Assembly (NCBI RefSeq): GCF_014305155.1
Contig: NZ_JACRUK010000004.1
Location: 62,001-126,000, forward strand
Reading direction: 5' to 3'
DNA from: Flavobacterium muglaense
Lineage (GTDB): Bacteria; Bacteroidota; Bacteroidia; Flavobacteriales; Flavobacteriaceae
Length of the DNA: 64,000 bases
Part shown: positions 40,706 to 48,543 of the stretch, one piece after another
Layout: every line of letters begins with the position of its first letter
How positions within the stretch are numbered: position 1 is the stretch's first letter
Translations under genes and position numbers: made by a program
Notes under the pieces: model-generated
Databases searched by the model: none
Told to the model about the DNA's origin: nothing
The model's input: the letters and a program-made list of their open reading frames with translations, nothing else

Positions 40706-43105
40706 ATGAAAACAACTATCGCCCTTTTATTATTTTTCAACATGAGTTTGCTTTTTGCACAAAACAGCAAACTAACCGGAACAATTGTAGCTAAAAACAA
40801 TAAGGAAAAAATTGCATTTGCAACTGTTGCTATTTTTGATGGTACTACCAAATCGTTTGTTAAATCAACGGCAACCGATGAAAAAGGATACTATGAAATA
40901 CAAGTCGCTACTGTAGATTTCTATGTTCAAATTGAAATATTAGGTTACAAAACCTTCCAATCAAAAACGATTACAAATACCAAAACCGACTTAAATCTCA
41001 ATTTTGAGTTAGAAGAAGATGCTCTTGCGCTAAAAGAGGTAGTTGTAATGCAAAGCAAAAGCCTCATCAAATTAAGCCGAGACAAGATGATAGTAGACAT
41101 TGACAAGGCAGGATTTGGAAATGGAAATGATGGACTTGAAACCTTAAGCAAACTACCTGGTGTACAATTAGACAAAGATGAAAATGTGGTTTTTAGAGGC
41201 AGCAGCAATCTTCAAATAATGATCGATAGCAAACCTTCGCTACTAACTGGTGAAGAGCTCAAACAATATTTAAAAACACTAGACGGCGCCAATATTAAAG
41301 CCGTAGAGATAATCGCCAATCCATCTGCCAAATATGATGCTGCAGGGAGTGCTGGTATTTTTAATATCGTACTAAAAAAATCAGCGGCAACGGGTTTAAC
41401 TGGTAATCTGAGAACATCAGTAGGTTATGCTGAATTTATCAAAAACTACAACGGCTTGAACCTATACAATAATACCGAAAAATGGAATCTAAAATTTGGC
41501 CTAAATTATGGTTACAACGAGAGTGTAAATCATCGTACAATTGATCAAACTGTAATTTCACCAGATATTACTACTTTACTTAAGCAAAAAAATGACTGGT
41601 TACCAGTTAATAATAGTTATTCTGGGAATTTTGGAGCCTCGCACCAATTAAATAAAAACACTACTGTTGGCGCTTCAACAAATTATAGTATTTACAAAAG
41701 TGATGAAAAAACAAACGGTCGTACCGAAGAGCTTGACAATGCCATTTATAAGCGATATACCATTCTGGACACACAAAACGATATTGCAAATAGAACCTTA
41801 ACAAGTACTTTATTTTACAATTTTGCCTCTGATAGTCTAGATAATAAAATTGATGCACAGCTAAGCTATGCTAATTATCAAAACACTAGTGACCGACTTA
41901 CTTCTAACGCTTATTTCAATGCAAATACAAACAAAATGTACAGAGATATAGAAGCTGTAAAATACCAAAACCCAACGAACTTTAATATAATCAGTGCAAA
42001 ATTAGATTTTGAAAAAAAGGTAACTAACACCTTCAACTTCGAGACTGGTACAAAATTAAGCTATGTCAATAATGACTACACCATTGTTTTACAAGATAGA
42101 GACGCACAAGGAAATTACATTTTAAACACCAATAGAAGTAATCATTTAGTCTACAAAGAGTCGATTTTATCTGGCTACGGAATTACCAATTTAACTAAAG
42201 GAAAATTTAATGTTCAAGCAGGATTACGAGCAGAATATATCAATTACAATGCTACATCATTGACATCGAACAGTACGAACAAAGGCAATTATCTATCGCT
42301 TTTCCCTTCATTCAGCATTAATACAAATCTAGAAAACAATCAATTTAAGTTTTCCTATAGCCGTCGCATTCAACGCCCACGTTATTTGTACTTAAATCCG
42401 TACTACGAATACACCGATACCTATAATGTTTCAGTAGGAAATCCACAACTAACTCCGCAATTTACAGATGCCTTTGAGCTAGTATGGATTAAAAAACAAA
42501 AAACCTCACTTTCTCTATTTGCTAATTTCTCAAAAGACGAAATGTATCAAATCATCAATTACGATCAAGACACAAAAATCACTACCTTGTTTTATGACAA
42601 CATAGGAAAATCTAAAAGTATAGGATTATCATTCAACACCAGTTATTCCGCAAAAAAATGGTGGGAAGTACAACTAAATACAGAAGTTGCTTACGGTCAA
42701 GCAACCTCAAACCTACAAGGCTATCAATTCAACAATAGCGGCGTTTCCTTTTCGGGAGCTGTAAATCAATCGTTCACTTTAGCGAAAGATTGGAGTGCTA
42801 CTTGGAATAGTTTTTATAGTCAGAATGGTGACTACGGAAATACAAGTTTCAAACCGTCATACGATATGTCATTTAGTATGCGAAAAGACTTTTTAAGTAA
42901 AAAGCTACGCATGAATTTAAGCGCTCAAAACGTATTGAAAAAAAGTCAATGGATTCAAAGCACGAAGCAAGACAACGTAACTAATAATTGGATTAACCGC
43001 TGGGAAACAAGAAAAATAACACTGTCACTAACTTATAATTTTGGTACAGCTAAAAAGAAAGAGGTAAAGGATGCGGATCTTAATGAAGAGCAAAATAGAT
43101 TGTAA
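40706..43105 (+). CDS. TonB-dependent-receptor-like outer-membrane beta-barrel protein
   Basis: A 799-residue exported protein. The signal peptide (residues 1-20, ending LLFAQ) is followed by a carboxypeptidase-regulatory-like domain (LTGTIVAKNNKEKIAFATVA), a plug-like region (LSKLPGVQLDKDENVVFRGS; KAVEIIANPSAKYDAAGSAG) and a long barrel (OMP_b-brl_3 type) with FSYSRRIQRPRYLYLNPYYE and an end LSLTYNFGTAKKKEVKDAD. This group resembles TonB-dependent receptors but often lacks a clear TonB box. It is divergent from the LytS/LytTR-type pair, which may control it. Confidence 0.87.
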   Translation: MKTTIALLLFFNMSLLFAQNSKLTGTIVAKNNKEKIAFATVAIFDGTTKSFVKSTATDEKGYYEIQVATVDFYVQIEILGYKTFQSKTITNTKTDLNLNFELEEDALALKEVVVMQSKSLIKLSRDKMIVDIDKAGFGNGNDGLETLSKLPGVQLDKDENVVFRGSSNLQIMIDSKPSLLTGEELKQYLKTLDGANIKAVEIIANPSAKYDAAGSAGIFNIVLKKSAATGLTGNLRTSVGYAEFIKNYNGLNLYNNTEKWNLKFGLNYGYNESVNHRTIDQTVISPDITTLLKQKNDWLPVNNSYSGNFGASHQLNKNTTVGASTNYSIYKSDEKTNGRTEELDNAIYKRYTILDTQNDIANRTLTSTLFYNFASDSLDNKIDAQLSYANYQNTSDRLTSNAYFNANTNKMYRDIEAVKYQNPTNFNIISAKLDFEKKVTNTFNFETGTKLSYVNNDYTIVLQDRDAQGNYILNTNRSNHLVYKESILSGYGITNLTKGKFNVQAGLRAEYINYNATSLTSNSTNKGNYLSLFPSFSINTNLENNQFKFSYSRRIQRPRYLYLNPYYEYTDTYNVSVGNPQLTPQFTDAFELVWIKKQKTSLSLFANFSKDEMYQIINYDQDTKITTLFYDNIGKSKSIGLSFNTSYSAKKWWEVQLNTEVAYGQATSNLQGYQFNNSGVSFSGAVNQSFTLAKDWSATWNSFYSQNGDYGNTSFKPSYDMSFSMRKDFLSKKLRMNLSAQNVLKKSQWIQSTKQDNVTNNWINRWETRKITLSLTYNFGTAKKKEVKDADLNEEQNRL

Positions 43106-43230
43106 CTACCTATTTTAACCTCTAATCTTAACCGCTACGGCGATAAAAAAAGCAAAATATGACATGCATAACAACAGATTTTCGTAATATAAATTGACGA
43201 AAATCTGTTAATCTGTGGTTTAAAAAAAAG

Positions 43231-43238
43231 TATCTTTG
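43231..43238 (+). promoter_or_regulatory. Bacteroidota -7 box TATCTTTG for the mevalonate block
   Basis: TATCTTTG matches TAnnTTTG exactly, 17 bases before the decarboxylase start codon. The upstream -33 box is not obvious. Confidence 0.55.
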
Positions 43239-43255
43239 TAAAAATTTTTCAATTC

Positions 43256-44359
43256 ATGTTGACAGCAAACGACTTTATACCTACAAAATATTCTCAACTT
43301 ATAGAAAACGGTAGCTTTCAATGGAGCGCACCTAGCAATATAGCATTAGTAAAATACTGGGGGAAAAAAGACAATCAAATTCCGGCTAATCCATCGATAA
43401 GTTTTACGTTGAACAACTGTAAAACGATTACTAAACTGGCTTTCGCCAAAAAAGACAGTTCGACTTCGCTCCATACTGATCCAGACTCTTTTTCGTTTGA
43501 CTTGCTTTTTGAAGGGCAACCAAAAGAAGATTTCAAACCGAAAATTCAGAAATTCTTAGAAAGAATTGAAGTCTACCTTCCGTTTTTAAAAGAGTATCAT
43601 TTTACAATTGACACTGCGAATACATTTCCGCATAGTTCTGGAATAGCATCATCAGCATCAGGAATGGCTGCACTAGCTATGAACTTAATGAGTTTAGAAA
43701 AAGCGCTTAACCCAGCAATGACCGAAGAATACTTTTATCAAAAAGCGTCTTTCCTAGCCCGACTAGGATCAGGAAGTGCTTGTCGAAGTGTAAAAGGGCA
43801 AGTTGTTGTTTGGGGAAACCAATCCAATATTAAAGGAAGTTCTGATTTATTTGGAGTGGAATTTCCAAACGATATTCATGACAACTTCAAGAATTATCAA
43901 GACACGATTTTATTAGTAGACAAAGGCGAGAAACAAGTTTCAAGTACGGTAGGTCATGACTTAATGCACAACCATCCGTATGCAGAAAGGCGTTTTGCGC
44001 AAGCACATGAAAACTTAGACGCACTGATTTCAATATTTAAAAGCGGAAATTTAAACGCATTTATTAAAATAGTAGAAAGTGAAGCTTTGACTTTGCACGC
44101 CATGATGATGACCTCTATGCCGTATTTTATCCTGATGAAGCCAAATACTTTAGAAATCATAAATGCCATTTGGAAATTCAGAAACGAGACCCAAATACCG
44201 GTTTGCTTTACATTAGACGCAGGTGCAAATGTGCATGTTTTATATCCCGAAAACGTTAGCGAAAAAGTTTTGCAATTTATTAAAGACGAATTAGTTGGCT
44301 ATTGTCAAAATGGGCAGTACATTTGTGACGAAATTGGAAATGGAGCGATCTTATTATAA
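43256..44359 (+). CDS. mvaD: Diphosphomevalonate decarboxylase
   Basis: A 367-residue GHMP-superfamily enzyme converting mevalonate diphosphate to isopentenyl diphosphate. Landmarks are SAPSNIALVKYWGKKD (residues about 22-37), the ATP-binding glycine/serine-rich loop TANTFPHSSGIASSASGMAA (about 122-141), ARLGSGSACRSVKGQVVVWG, and the catalytic-Asp region CFTLDAGANVHVLYP. Some flavobacteria use this pathway rather than MEP. The mevalonate kinase gene follows, separated only by the toxin-antitoxin pair. Confidence 0.9.
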   Translation: MLTANDFIPTKYSQLIENGSFQWSAPSNIALVKYWGKKDNQIPANPSISFTLNNCKTITKLAFAKKDSSTSLHTDPDSFSFDLLFEGQPKEDFKPKIQKFLERIEVYLPFLKEYHFTIDTANTFPHSSGIASSASGMAALAMNLMSLEKALNPAMTEEYFYQKASFLARLGSGSACRSVKGQVVVWGNQSNIKGSSDLFGVEFPNDIHDNFKNYQDTILLVDKGEKQVSSTVGHDLMHNHPYAERRFAQAHENLDALISIFKSGNLNAFIKIVESEALTLHAMMMTSMPYFILMKPNTLEIINAIWKFRNETQIPVCFTLDAGANVHVLYPENVSEKVLQFIKDELVGYCQNGQYICDEIGNGAILL

Positions 44360-44392
44360 TTTTTGTATCTTTATGAGATTAAAGCGTTAAGT

Positions 44393-44611
44393 ATGGATAT
44401 TCAATTAGAAAAACAAGAAATTATTGAGCGGTTATTGCAAACCAATGACGAATCAATTATTGCGTCTATCAAATCCCTTTTAACAAAAGAAAAAAAAGAT
44501 TTTTGGGAGGAGTTGACAGAGGAAGAGAAAGCAGGAATCGAAGAAGGAATTGAAGATTTTAAAAATGGCAATACTACTTCCTGGGATGATTTCATAGTTA
44601 ACTATCTTTAA
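44393..44611 (+). CDS. Antitoxin component of a type II toxin-antitoxin pair
   Basis: A 72-residue acidic protein (start chosen at ATG 44393; an in-frame TTG at 44363 is less likely). Its C-terminal half (EELTEEEKAGIEEGIEDFKN) resembles the addiction-module antitoxins found before RelE/ParE genes in Bacteroidota. Its stop overlaps the toxin start by one base (TAATG), the usual coupling. A near-consensus -7 box TATCTTTA at 44366-44373 could give the pair its own promoter. The antitoxin role rests on size, charge and pairing. Confidence 0.75.
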   Translation: MDIQLEKQEIIERLLQTNDESIIASIKSLLTKEKKDFWEELTEEEKAGIEEGIEDFKNGNTTSWDDFIVNYL

Positions 44612-44907
44612 TGAGAAAGGTGGTGATTTCGAAACGAGCAACGTATGAATTAGAAGATTTATTTGATTTTTTAGACTGTAAATGGTCTGTTAGTATTCGG
44701 AAGAAAGTAGCACAAAAATTAAACAAAAATATTCAAAAAATCAGATTGAACCCTGAATTATTTCCAAAATCAACGATACGCAATACACGGAAATGTGTTG
44801 TTTCTAAACAGATAAGCTTGTATTATGACTTTGACGAAAAAAATTTAAATATTCTTCGCATCTTCGACACAAGACAAGACCCAAATAAGATTAACAAAAT
44901 AAACTAA
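44611..44907 (+). CDS. RelE/ParE-family toxin
   Basis: A 98-residue basic protein with the RelE/ParE fold pattern: ISKRATYELEDLFDFLDCKW at the N-terminus, a helical hairpin, then strands KSTIRNTRKCVVSKQISLYY and ILRIFDTRQDPNKI, the family's C-terminal FDTRQDP motif. ParE members poison gyrase and RelE members cut mRNA on ribosomes; the subgroup cannot be fixed here. It overlaps its antitoxin by one base and ends 31 bases before the mevalonate kinase gene. Confidence 0.83.
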   Translation: MRKVVISKRATYELEDLFDFLDCKWSVSIRKKVAQKLNKNIQKIRLNPELFPKSTIRNTRKCVVSKQISLYYDFDEKNLNILRIFDTRQDPNKINKIN

Positions 44908-44938
44908 TTACCAACCCCAAATTGATAATTCACCAACT

Positions 44939-45877
44939 ATGAAAGGACCTTTATTTTACTCAAAAATACTACTCTTTGGAGAATACGGAATTATTCGTGA
45001 CTCTAAGGGTTTGTCAATCCCTTATAATTTTTATAATGGTGCGTTAAAAAGAGACGAACATCCAACTGCAGAAGCCATAGCTTCAAATGCTAGTTTAAAT
45101 CGCTTTGCGGTTTATCTTGAAACGCTTCAACAAGAACAACCCACATTAGTAGCATTTGACTTAGCAACACTAAAAGAAGACATTGCAACAGGAATGTACT
45201 TTGATTCTAGCATACCGCAAGGATATGGTGTAGGAAGTAGTGGAGCACTAGTTGCCGCTATTTATGACAAATATGCACACGACAAAATTACTGTTCTTGA
45301 AAATTTGACTCGTGAAAAATTATTACAGTTAAAAAATATATTTTCTCAAATGGAAAGTTTTTTCCACGGGAAAAGCTCTGGATTAGACCCATTGAATAGC
45401 TATTTGAGTATTCCTATATTAATCAATTCTAAAGACAATATTGAAGCAACTGGCATTCCTAATCAAAGTTTTGACGGAAAAGGAGCTGTATTCTTATTGG
45501 ATTCTGGAATTGTAGGTGAAACGGCACCAATGGTAAACATCTTTATGGAAAATTTAAAAGACAAAGGTTTCCGTGCGATGTTAAAAAACCAATTTGTAAA
45601 ATACACAGATGCTTGTGTTGAAAACTTCCTAGGTGGTGATATGAAGTCATTATTTACCAACACTAAGAAATTATCTAAAGTTGTTTTAAATCATTTTAAA
45701 CCAATGATTCCAGAACAATTTCACGCAATTTGGCAACAAGGAATTGACACTAACGATTACTACTTAAAACTTTGCGGTTCAGGTGGTGGTGGTTACATCT
45801 TAGGTTTTACCGAAGATCTAGAACGCGCCAAGGCATCATTGAAAGACTACAAACTAGAAGTTGTTTACCAATTTTAA
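44939..45877 (+). CDS. Mevalonate kinase-like GHMP kinase
   Basis: A 312-residue GHMP-fold kinase: N-terminal KILLFGEYGIIRDSKGLSIP, ATP loop PQGYGVGSSGALVAAIYDKY (about residues 95-114), GKSSGLDPLNSYLSIP, and the C-terminal glycine motif LCGSGGGGYILGF. It should phosphorylate mevalonate, and its place next to the diphosphomevalonate decarboxylase supports this over other GHMP kinases. Bacteroidota versions are often shorter than eukaryotic ones. It is followed by a terminator-like hairpin and a UbiA prenyltransferase gene. Confidence 0.86.
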   Translation: MKGPLFYSKILLFGEYGIIRDSKGLSIPYNFYNGALKRDEHPTAEAIASNASLNRFAVYLETLQQEQPTLVAFDLATLKEDIATGMYFDSSIPQGYGVGSSGALVAAIYDKYAHDKITVLENLTREKLLQLKNIFSQMESFFHGKSSGLDPLNSYLSIPILINSKDNIEATGIPNQSFDGKGAVFLLDSGIVGETAPMVNIFMENLKDKGFRAMLKNQFVKYTDACVENFLGGDMKSLFTNTKKLSKVVLNHFKPMIPEQFHAIWQQGIDTNDYYLKLCGSGGGGYILGFTEDLERAKASLKDYKLEVVYQF

Positions 45878-45898
45878 TCAACAACTAAAACGATACAT

Positions 45899-45930
45899 AA
45901 AGCTTAAAATTCACAGTAATTTTAAGCTTT
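45899..45930 (+). terminator. Hairpin after mevalonate kinase gene
   Basis: A perfect 12-bp AT-rich stem (AAAGCTTAAAAT paired with ATTTTAAGCTTT) with an 8-base loop is followed by ATTATTTT. It ends 22 bases before the prenyltransferase gene. Confidence 0.7.
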
Positions 45931-45952
45931 ATTATTTTAAAAAAGTAGGAAA

Positions 45953-46906
45953 TTGAATAGAAAGCACAAACTATTGATTATGAAGGCTATTAGTTTATTC
46001 TCGGTAATTAGAGGATACAACATACCTATAATTATCTTGGCTCAATACCTTTCGGCCATATTTATTCTCGCACCCGAAAAAAGAGCTTTAGCTATATTAT
46101 TAGATCTAAATTTATTTTTACTAGTATCAGCCTCTGCAATTACTATTGCTTCTGGATACATCATCAATAATTTCTACGACAGCCAGAAAGATTTAATTAA
46201 CCGTCCTAATAAGTCAACTCTAGATCGATTAGTGAGTCAGTCTACCAAACTTAAAGTTTACTTTTCGCTTAATTTTTTGGCGGCAGTGCTAGCTCTTTTC
46301 TCTTCTTGGCAAGCCTTTATATTCTTTTCGGTTTACATATTTATGATTTGGTTCTATTCTCATAAAATAAAAAAATACGCTGTAATAGGAAACCTAACCG
46401 CAACATTGATGGCTGTAATACCGTTTTTTGCCATTATGCTTCATTATTACAACAACATTAGTTTTGAAGAAATAGAAAACTACAAAGGACACTTTGCCGT
46501 GATTTTTGCACATGCTTGTTTTTTATTTCTATTGTTATTAATTCGAGAAATGATCAAGGACTTAGAGAATTTAAAAGGAGATTTGGCAAATAATTACCAA
46601 ACCATCCCAATCCGGTTTGGTGAAAAGGTTTCGAAAAAAATCATAACAGTATTGACATTATTTACAATTGTACCGGTCTATGTTTTGGTTGACATTTATG
46701 ATGTGGGCTATATGGACATCTATTTTTACTCTTGTTTTATTATACTTATTTTCTTTTTATTGTATTTATGGAAATCCAATCAAAAAGGGCAGTATTTACT
46801 ACTACATAATGTTTTGAAATTTCTTATTGTAGCAGGTGTTTTCTGTATTGTATTGATCAACCCTACTGTTTTGTGGAATGGCAAAAAACTGTTGCTATTA
46901 GTTTAA
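45953..46906 (+). CDS. UbiA-family prenyltransferase (geranylgeranylglycerol-phosphate geranylgeranyltransferase-like)
   Basis: A 317-residue integral membrane protein with eight or nine hydrophobic helices. The first Asp-rich prenyl-diphosphate motif is NNFYDSQKDLINRPNK (about residues 75-90). The second is around EMIKDLENLKGDLANNYQTI. Bacteroidota homologues next to mevalonate genes are commonly annotated as geranylgeranylglycerol-phosphate geranylgeranyltransferase, but the acceptor is not shown by sequence. The frame opens with TTG at 45953; ATG 45980 is an equally possible start and removes nine residues. Confidence 0.83.
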   Translation: MNRKHKLLIMKAISLFSVIRGYNIPIIILAQYLSAIFILAPEKRALAILLDLNLFLLVSASAITIASGYIINNFYDSQKDLINRPNKSTLDRLVSQSTKLKVYFSLNFLAAVLALFSSWQAFIFFSVYIFMIWFYSHKIKKYAVIGNLTATLMAVIPFFAIMLHYYNNISFEEIENYKGHFAVIFAHACFLFLLLLIREMIKDLENLKGDLANNYQTIPIRFGEKVSKKIITVLTLFTIVPVYVLVDIYDVGYMDIYFYSCFIILIFFLLYLWKSNQKGQYLLLHNVLKFLIVAGVFCIVLINPTVLWNGKKLLLLV

Positions 46907-46924
46907 AAACGACTTCTTTTGGAC

Positions 46925-47030
46925 TAGAAACGGGATCGTATCACTAGCCCTGATTGCAACGGCATCCTTTTACTTTTTTTTTCAAAAAAAGTAAAAGATA
47001 TAGTGAAAAGCAGGAAATAGCTCCAAATAA
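46925..47030. repeat. Candidate dispersed flavobacterial intergenic repeat, copy 1
   Basis: The gap between the prenyltransferase and pseudouridine synthase genes has no coding frame. It carries a perfect 14-bp inverted repeat (CTTTTACTTTTTTT at 46967-46980 and its complement at 46984-46997), flanked by ACTAGCCCTGATTGCAACGG and AGATATAGTGAAAAGCAGGA. The second flank resembles, in reverse, part of the 55.85 kb intergenic region. I recall similar GC-richer words scattered between genes in Flavobacterium. The left and right limits are approximate. Confidence 0.5.
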
Positions 47031-47114
47031 ACAAACTTCCCTTACATTATATCGCTATGTGCTACTGTTTTAGCATTTTACTTTATAGTTATCGATTAGC
47101 AATTATTTAAATAC

Positions 47115-47122
47115 TATCTTTG
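47115..47122 (+). promoter_or_regulatory. Bacteroidota -7 box TATCTTTG for the pseudouridine synthase gene
   Basis: TATCTTTG lies 18 bases before the start codon at 47141, the same word and spacing as at the mevalonate block. No clear -33 box is seen. Confidence 0.55.
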
Positions 47123-47140
47123 CACAAATTATAGAATATT

Positions 47141-48049
47141 ATGAATAACAAGGAAGGCAATAATAAAAAAAGCGGTGCTAGACCTACGAGTTCTAGACCT
47201 AGCTCAAATAAGCCAAAACCTGCGATGCAAAAAAGGGCACAAGGGCCTAAAAAAGTAAAAGTAAATACTAAGGTTGCTGAAGTCGTTTCGGATAAAGTAG
47301 AAAAAAAACCGAATCAGGCTCCAAAAAGACCTAAGGTAAAAGATGAAATTCGTTTGAATAAATATATCGCCAATTCTGGCGCTTGTTCACGTCGTGATGC
47401 TGATATTTACATTCAGTCTGGAACGGTAAAAGTAAATGGAATTGCCGTTACCGAAATGGGATACATGGTAAAACCAGGTGATGTTGTAAACTTTGACGGT
47501 GTAAAATTGACACCAGAGAAAAAAGTATACATCTTACTGAACAAACCTAAAAACTTTACAACAGCATTTGACGAAGGTCAAGAGTTTCGTAATGTTTTAG
47601 AATTAGTAAAAGGTTCTACTACTGCCAAAATTGGAGCTGTAGGAAGAATGGATAAAAATACGACTGGTTTATTATTGTTTACCAATGATACTGACATGAT
47701 TCGTAAATTTACATTACCAACAAACAAATCATCAAAAATCTACCAAGTTTCACTAGATAAAAACTTGAAATTTGAAGACCTAGAAAAAATCAACAAAGGA
47801 CTTGTTCTTGATGGACACCGCGTTTATGTTGAAGATGTAAGTTACATTGACGGAGAAGCGAAAAGCGAAATAGGTTTAAAACTAAGATCGGCTAACGTAA
47901 AAGTAGTTCGATCAATATTTGAACATTTTAGTTATGATGTTTTAAGAATTGACCGTGTTTCTTTTGCAGGTTTGACAAAGAAAAACTTACCAAGAGGAAA
48001 CTGGAGATTACTTACAGAACAAGAAATCATCAATTTGAAAAACGTATAA
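47141..48049 (+). CDS. 23S/16S rRNA pseudouridine synthase, RluB/RsuA family
   Basis: A 302-residue enzyme. A disordered Lys/Pro/Ser-rich N-terminal extension (residues 1 to about 65, SSRPSSNKPKPAMQKRAQG) precedes an S4 RNA-binding domain (IRLNKYIANSGACSRRDADI, about 68-87). The catalytic domain has GRMDKNTTGLLLFTND (catalytic Asp about residue 171) and ends with RSIFEHFSYDVLRIDRVSFA. It isomerises a specific rRNA uridine; RluB (23S) is the most likely match. The basic tail is common in Bacteroidota versions. Confidence 0.9.
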   Translation: MNNKEGNNKKSGARPTSSRPSSNKPKPAMQKRAQGPKKVKVNTKVAEVVSDKVEKKPNQAPKRPKVKDEIRLNKYIANSGACSRRDADIYIQSGTVKVNGIAVTEMGYMVKPGDVVNFDGVKLTPEKKVYILLNKPKNFTTAFDEGQEFRNVLELVKGSTTAKIGAVGRMDKNTTGLLLFTNDTDMIRKFTLPTNKSSKIYQVSLDKNLKFEDLEKINKGLVLDGHRVYVEDVSYIDGEAKSEIGLKLRSANVKVVRSIFEHFSYDVLRIDRVSFAGLTKKNLPRGNWRLLTEQEIINLKNV

Positions 48050-48075
48050 ATCGCTTTTCAATAGCATAAAAAGTC

Positions 48076-48109
48076 AAAAATCCTTTTCTTCGTGAATAGG
48101 ATTTTTTTT
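48076..48109 (+). terminator. Terminator after pseudouridine synthase gene
   Basis: A 9-bp stem AAAAATCCT/AGGATTTTT with a T-rich loop runs into an eight-T tract, 27 bases past the stop. Confidence 0.78.
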
Positions 48110-48126
48110 ACAACAAAGCCAAGCCC

Positions 48127-48489
48127 ATGACCCCCGAAAAACTGCAATCAATTGCCTTTAAATGGATCGAAACATTCAATAACAAAGAGCTCGAAAAACT
48201 ACTAGCGCTTTATGATGATGACGCCATACATTACAGTCCCAAATTGAAAACCCACCAACCTGAAACCAACGGTTTTGTGACCGGAAAAAACGCTTTGCGC
48301 AACTGGTGGCAGGACGCATTTGACAGACTCCCTAGTTTGAACTACAAACTAACATCAGTGACCGCTAATGGCGACCGCGTTTTTATGGAATACACTCGCC
48401 TTGTTGCCAATGAAGAACCAATGCCCATTGCCGAAGTTCTTGATATTAGAGAAGATAAAATAATAAGCTCTAGAGTCTACCACGGTTAA
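48127..48489 (+). CDS. NTF2-like / SnoaL-like domain protein
   Basis: A 120-residue single-domain protein with the cone-shaped NTF2-like pattern: an N-terminal helix AFKWIETFNNKELEKLLALYDDDAIHYSP, a central NALRNWWQDAFDRLP helix, then strands LTSVTANGDRVFMEYTRLVA and VLDIREDKIISSRVYH. The fold hosts many enzymes and binding proteins, so no reaction can be named. It has no signal peptide. The start ATG is set 18 bases after the preceding terminator. Confidence 0.82.
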   Translation: MTPEKLQSIAFKWIETFNNKELEKLLALYDDDAIHYSPKLKTHQPETNGFVTGKNALRNWWQDAFDRLPSLNYKLTSVTANGDRVFMEYTRLVANEEPMPIAEVLDIREDKIISSRVYHG

Positions 48490-48543
48490 ATTATTGTTTT
48501 TCCAAATTTTATCATAGCTTTACATATCATAAATTAAAAAATC

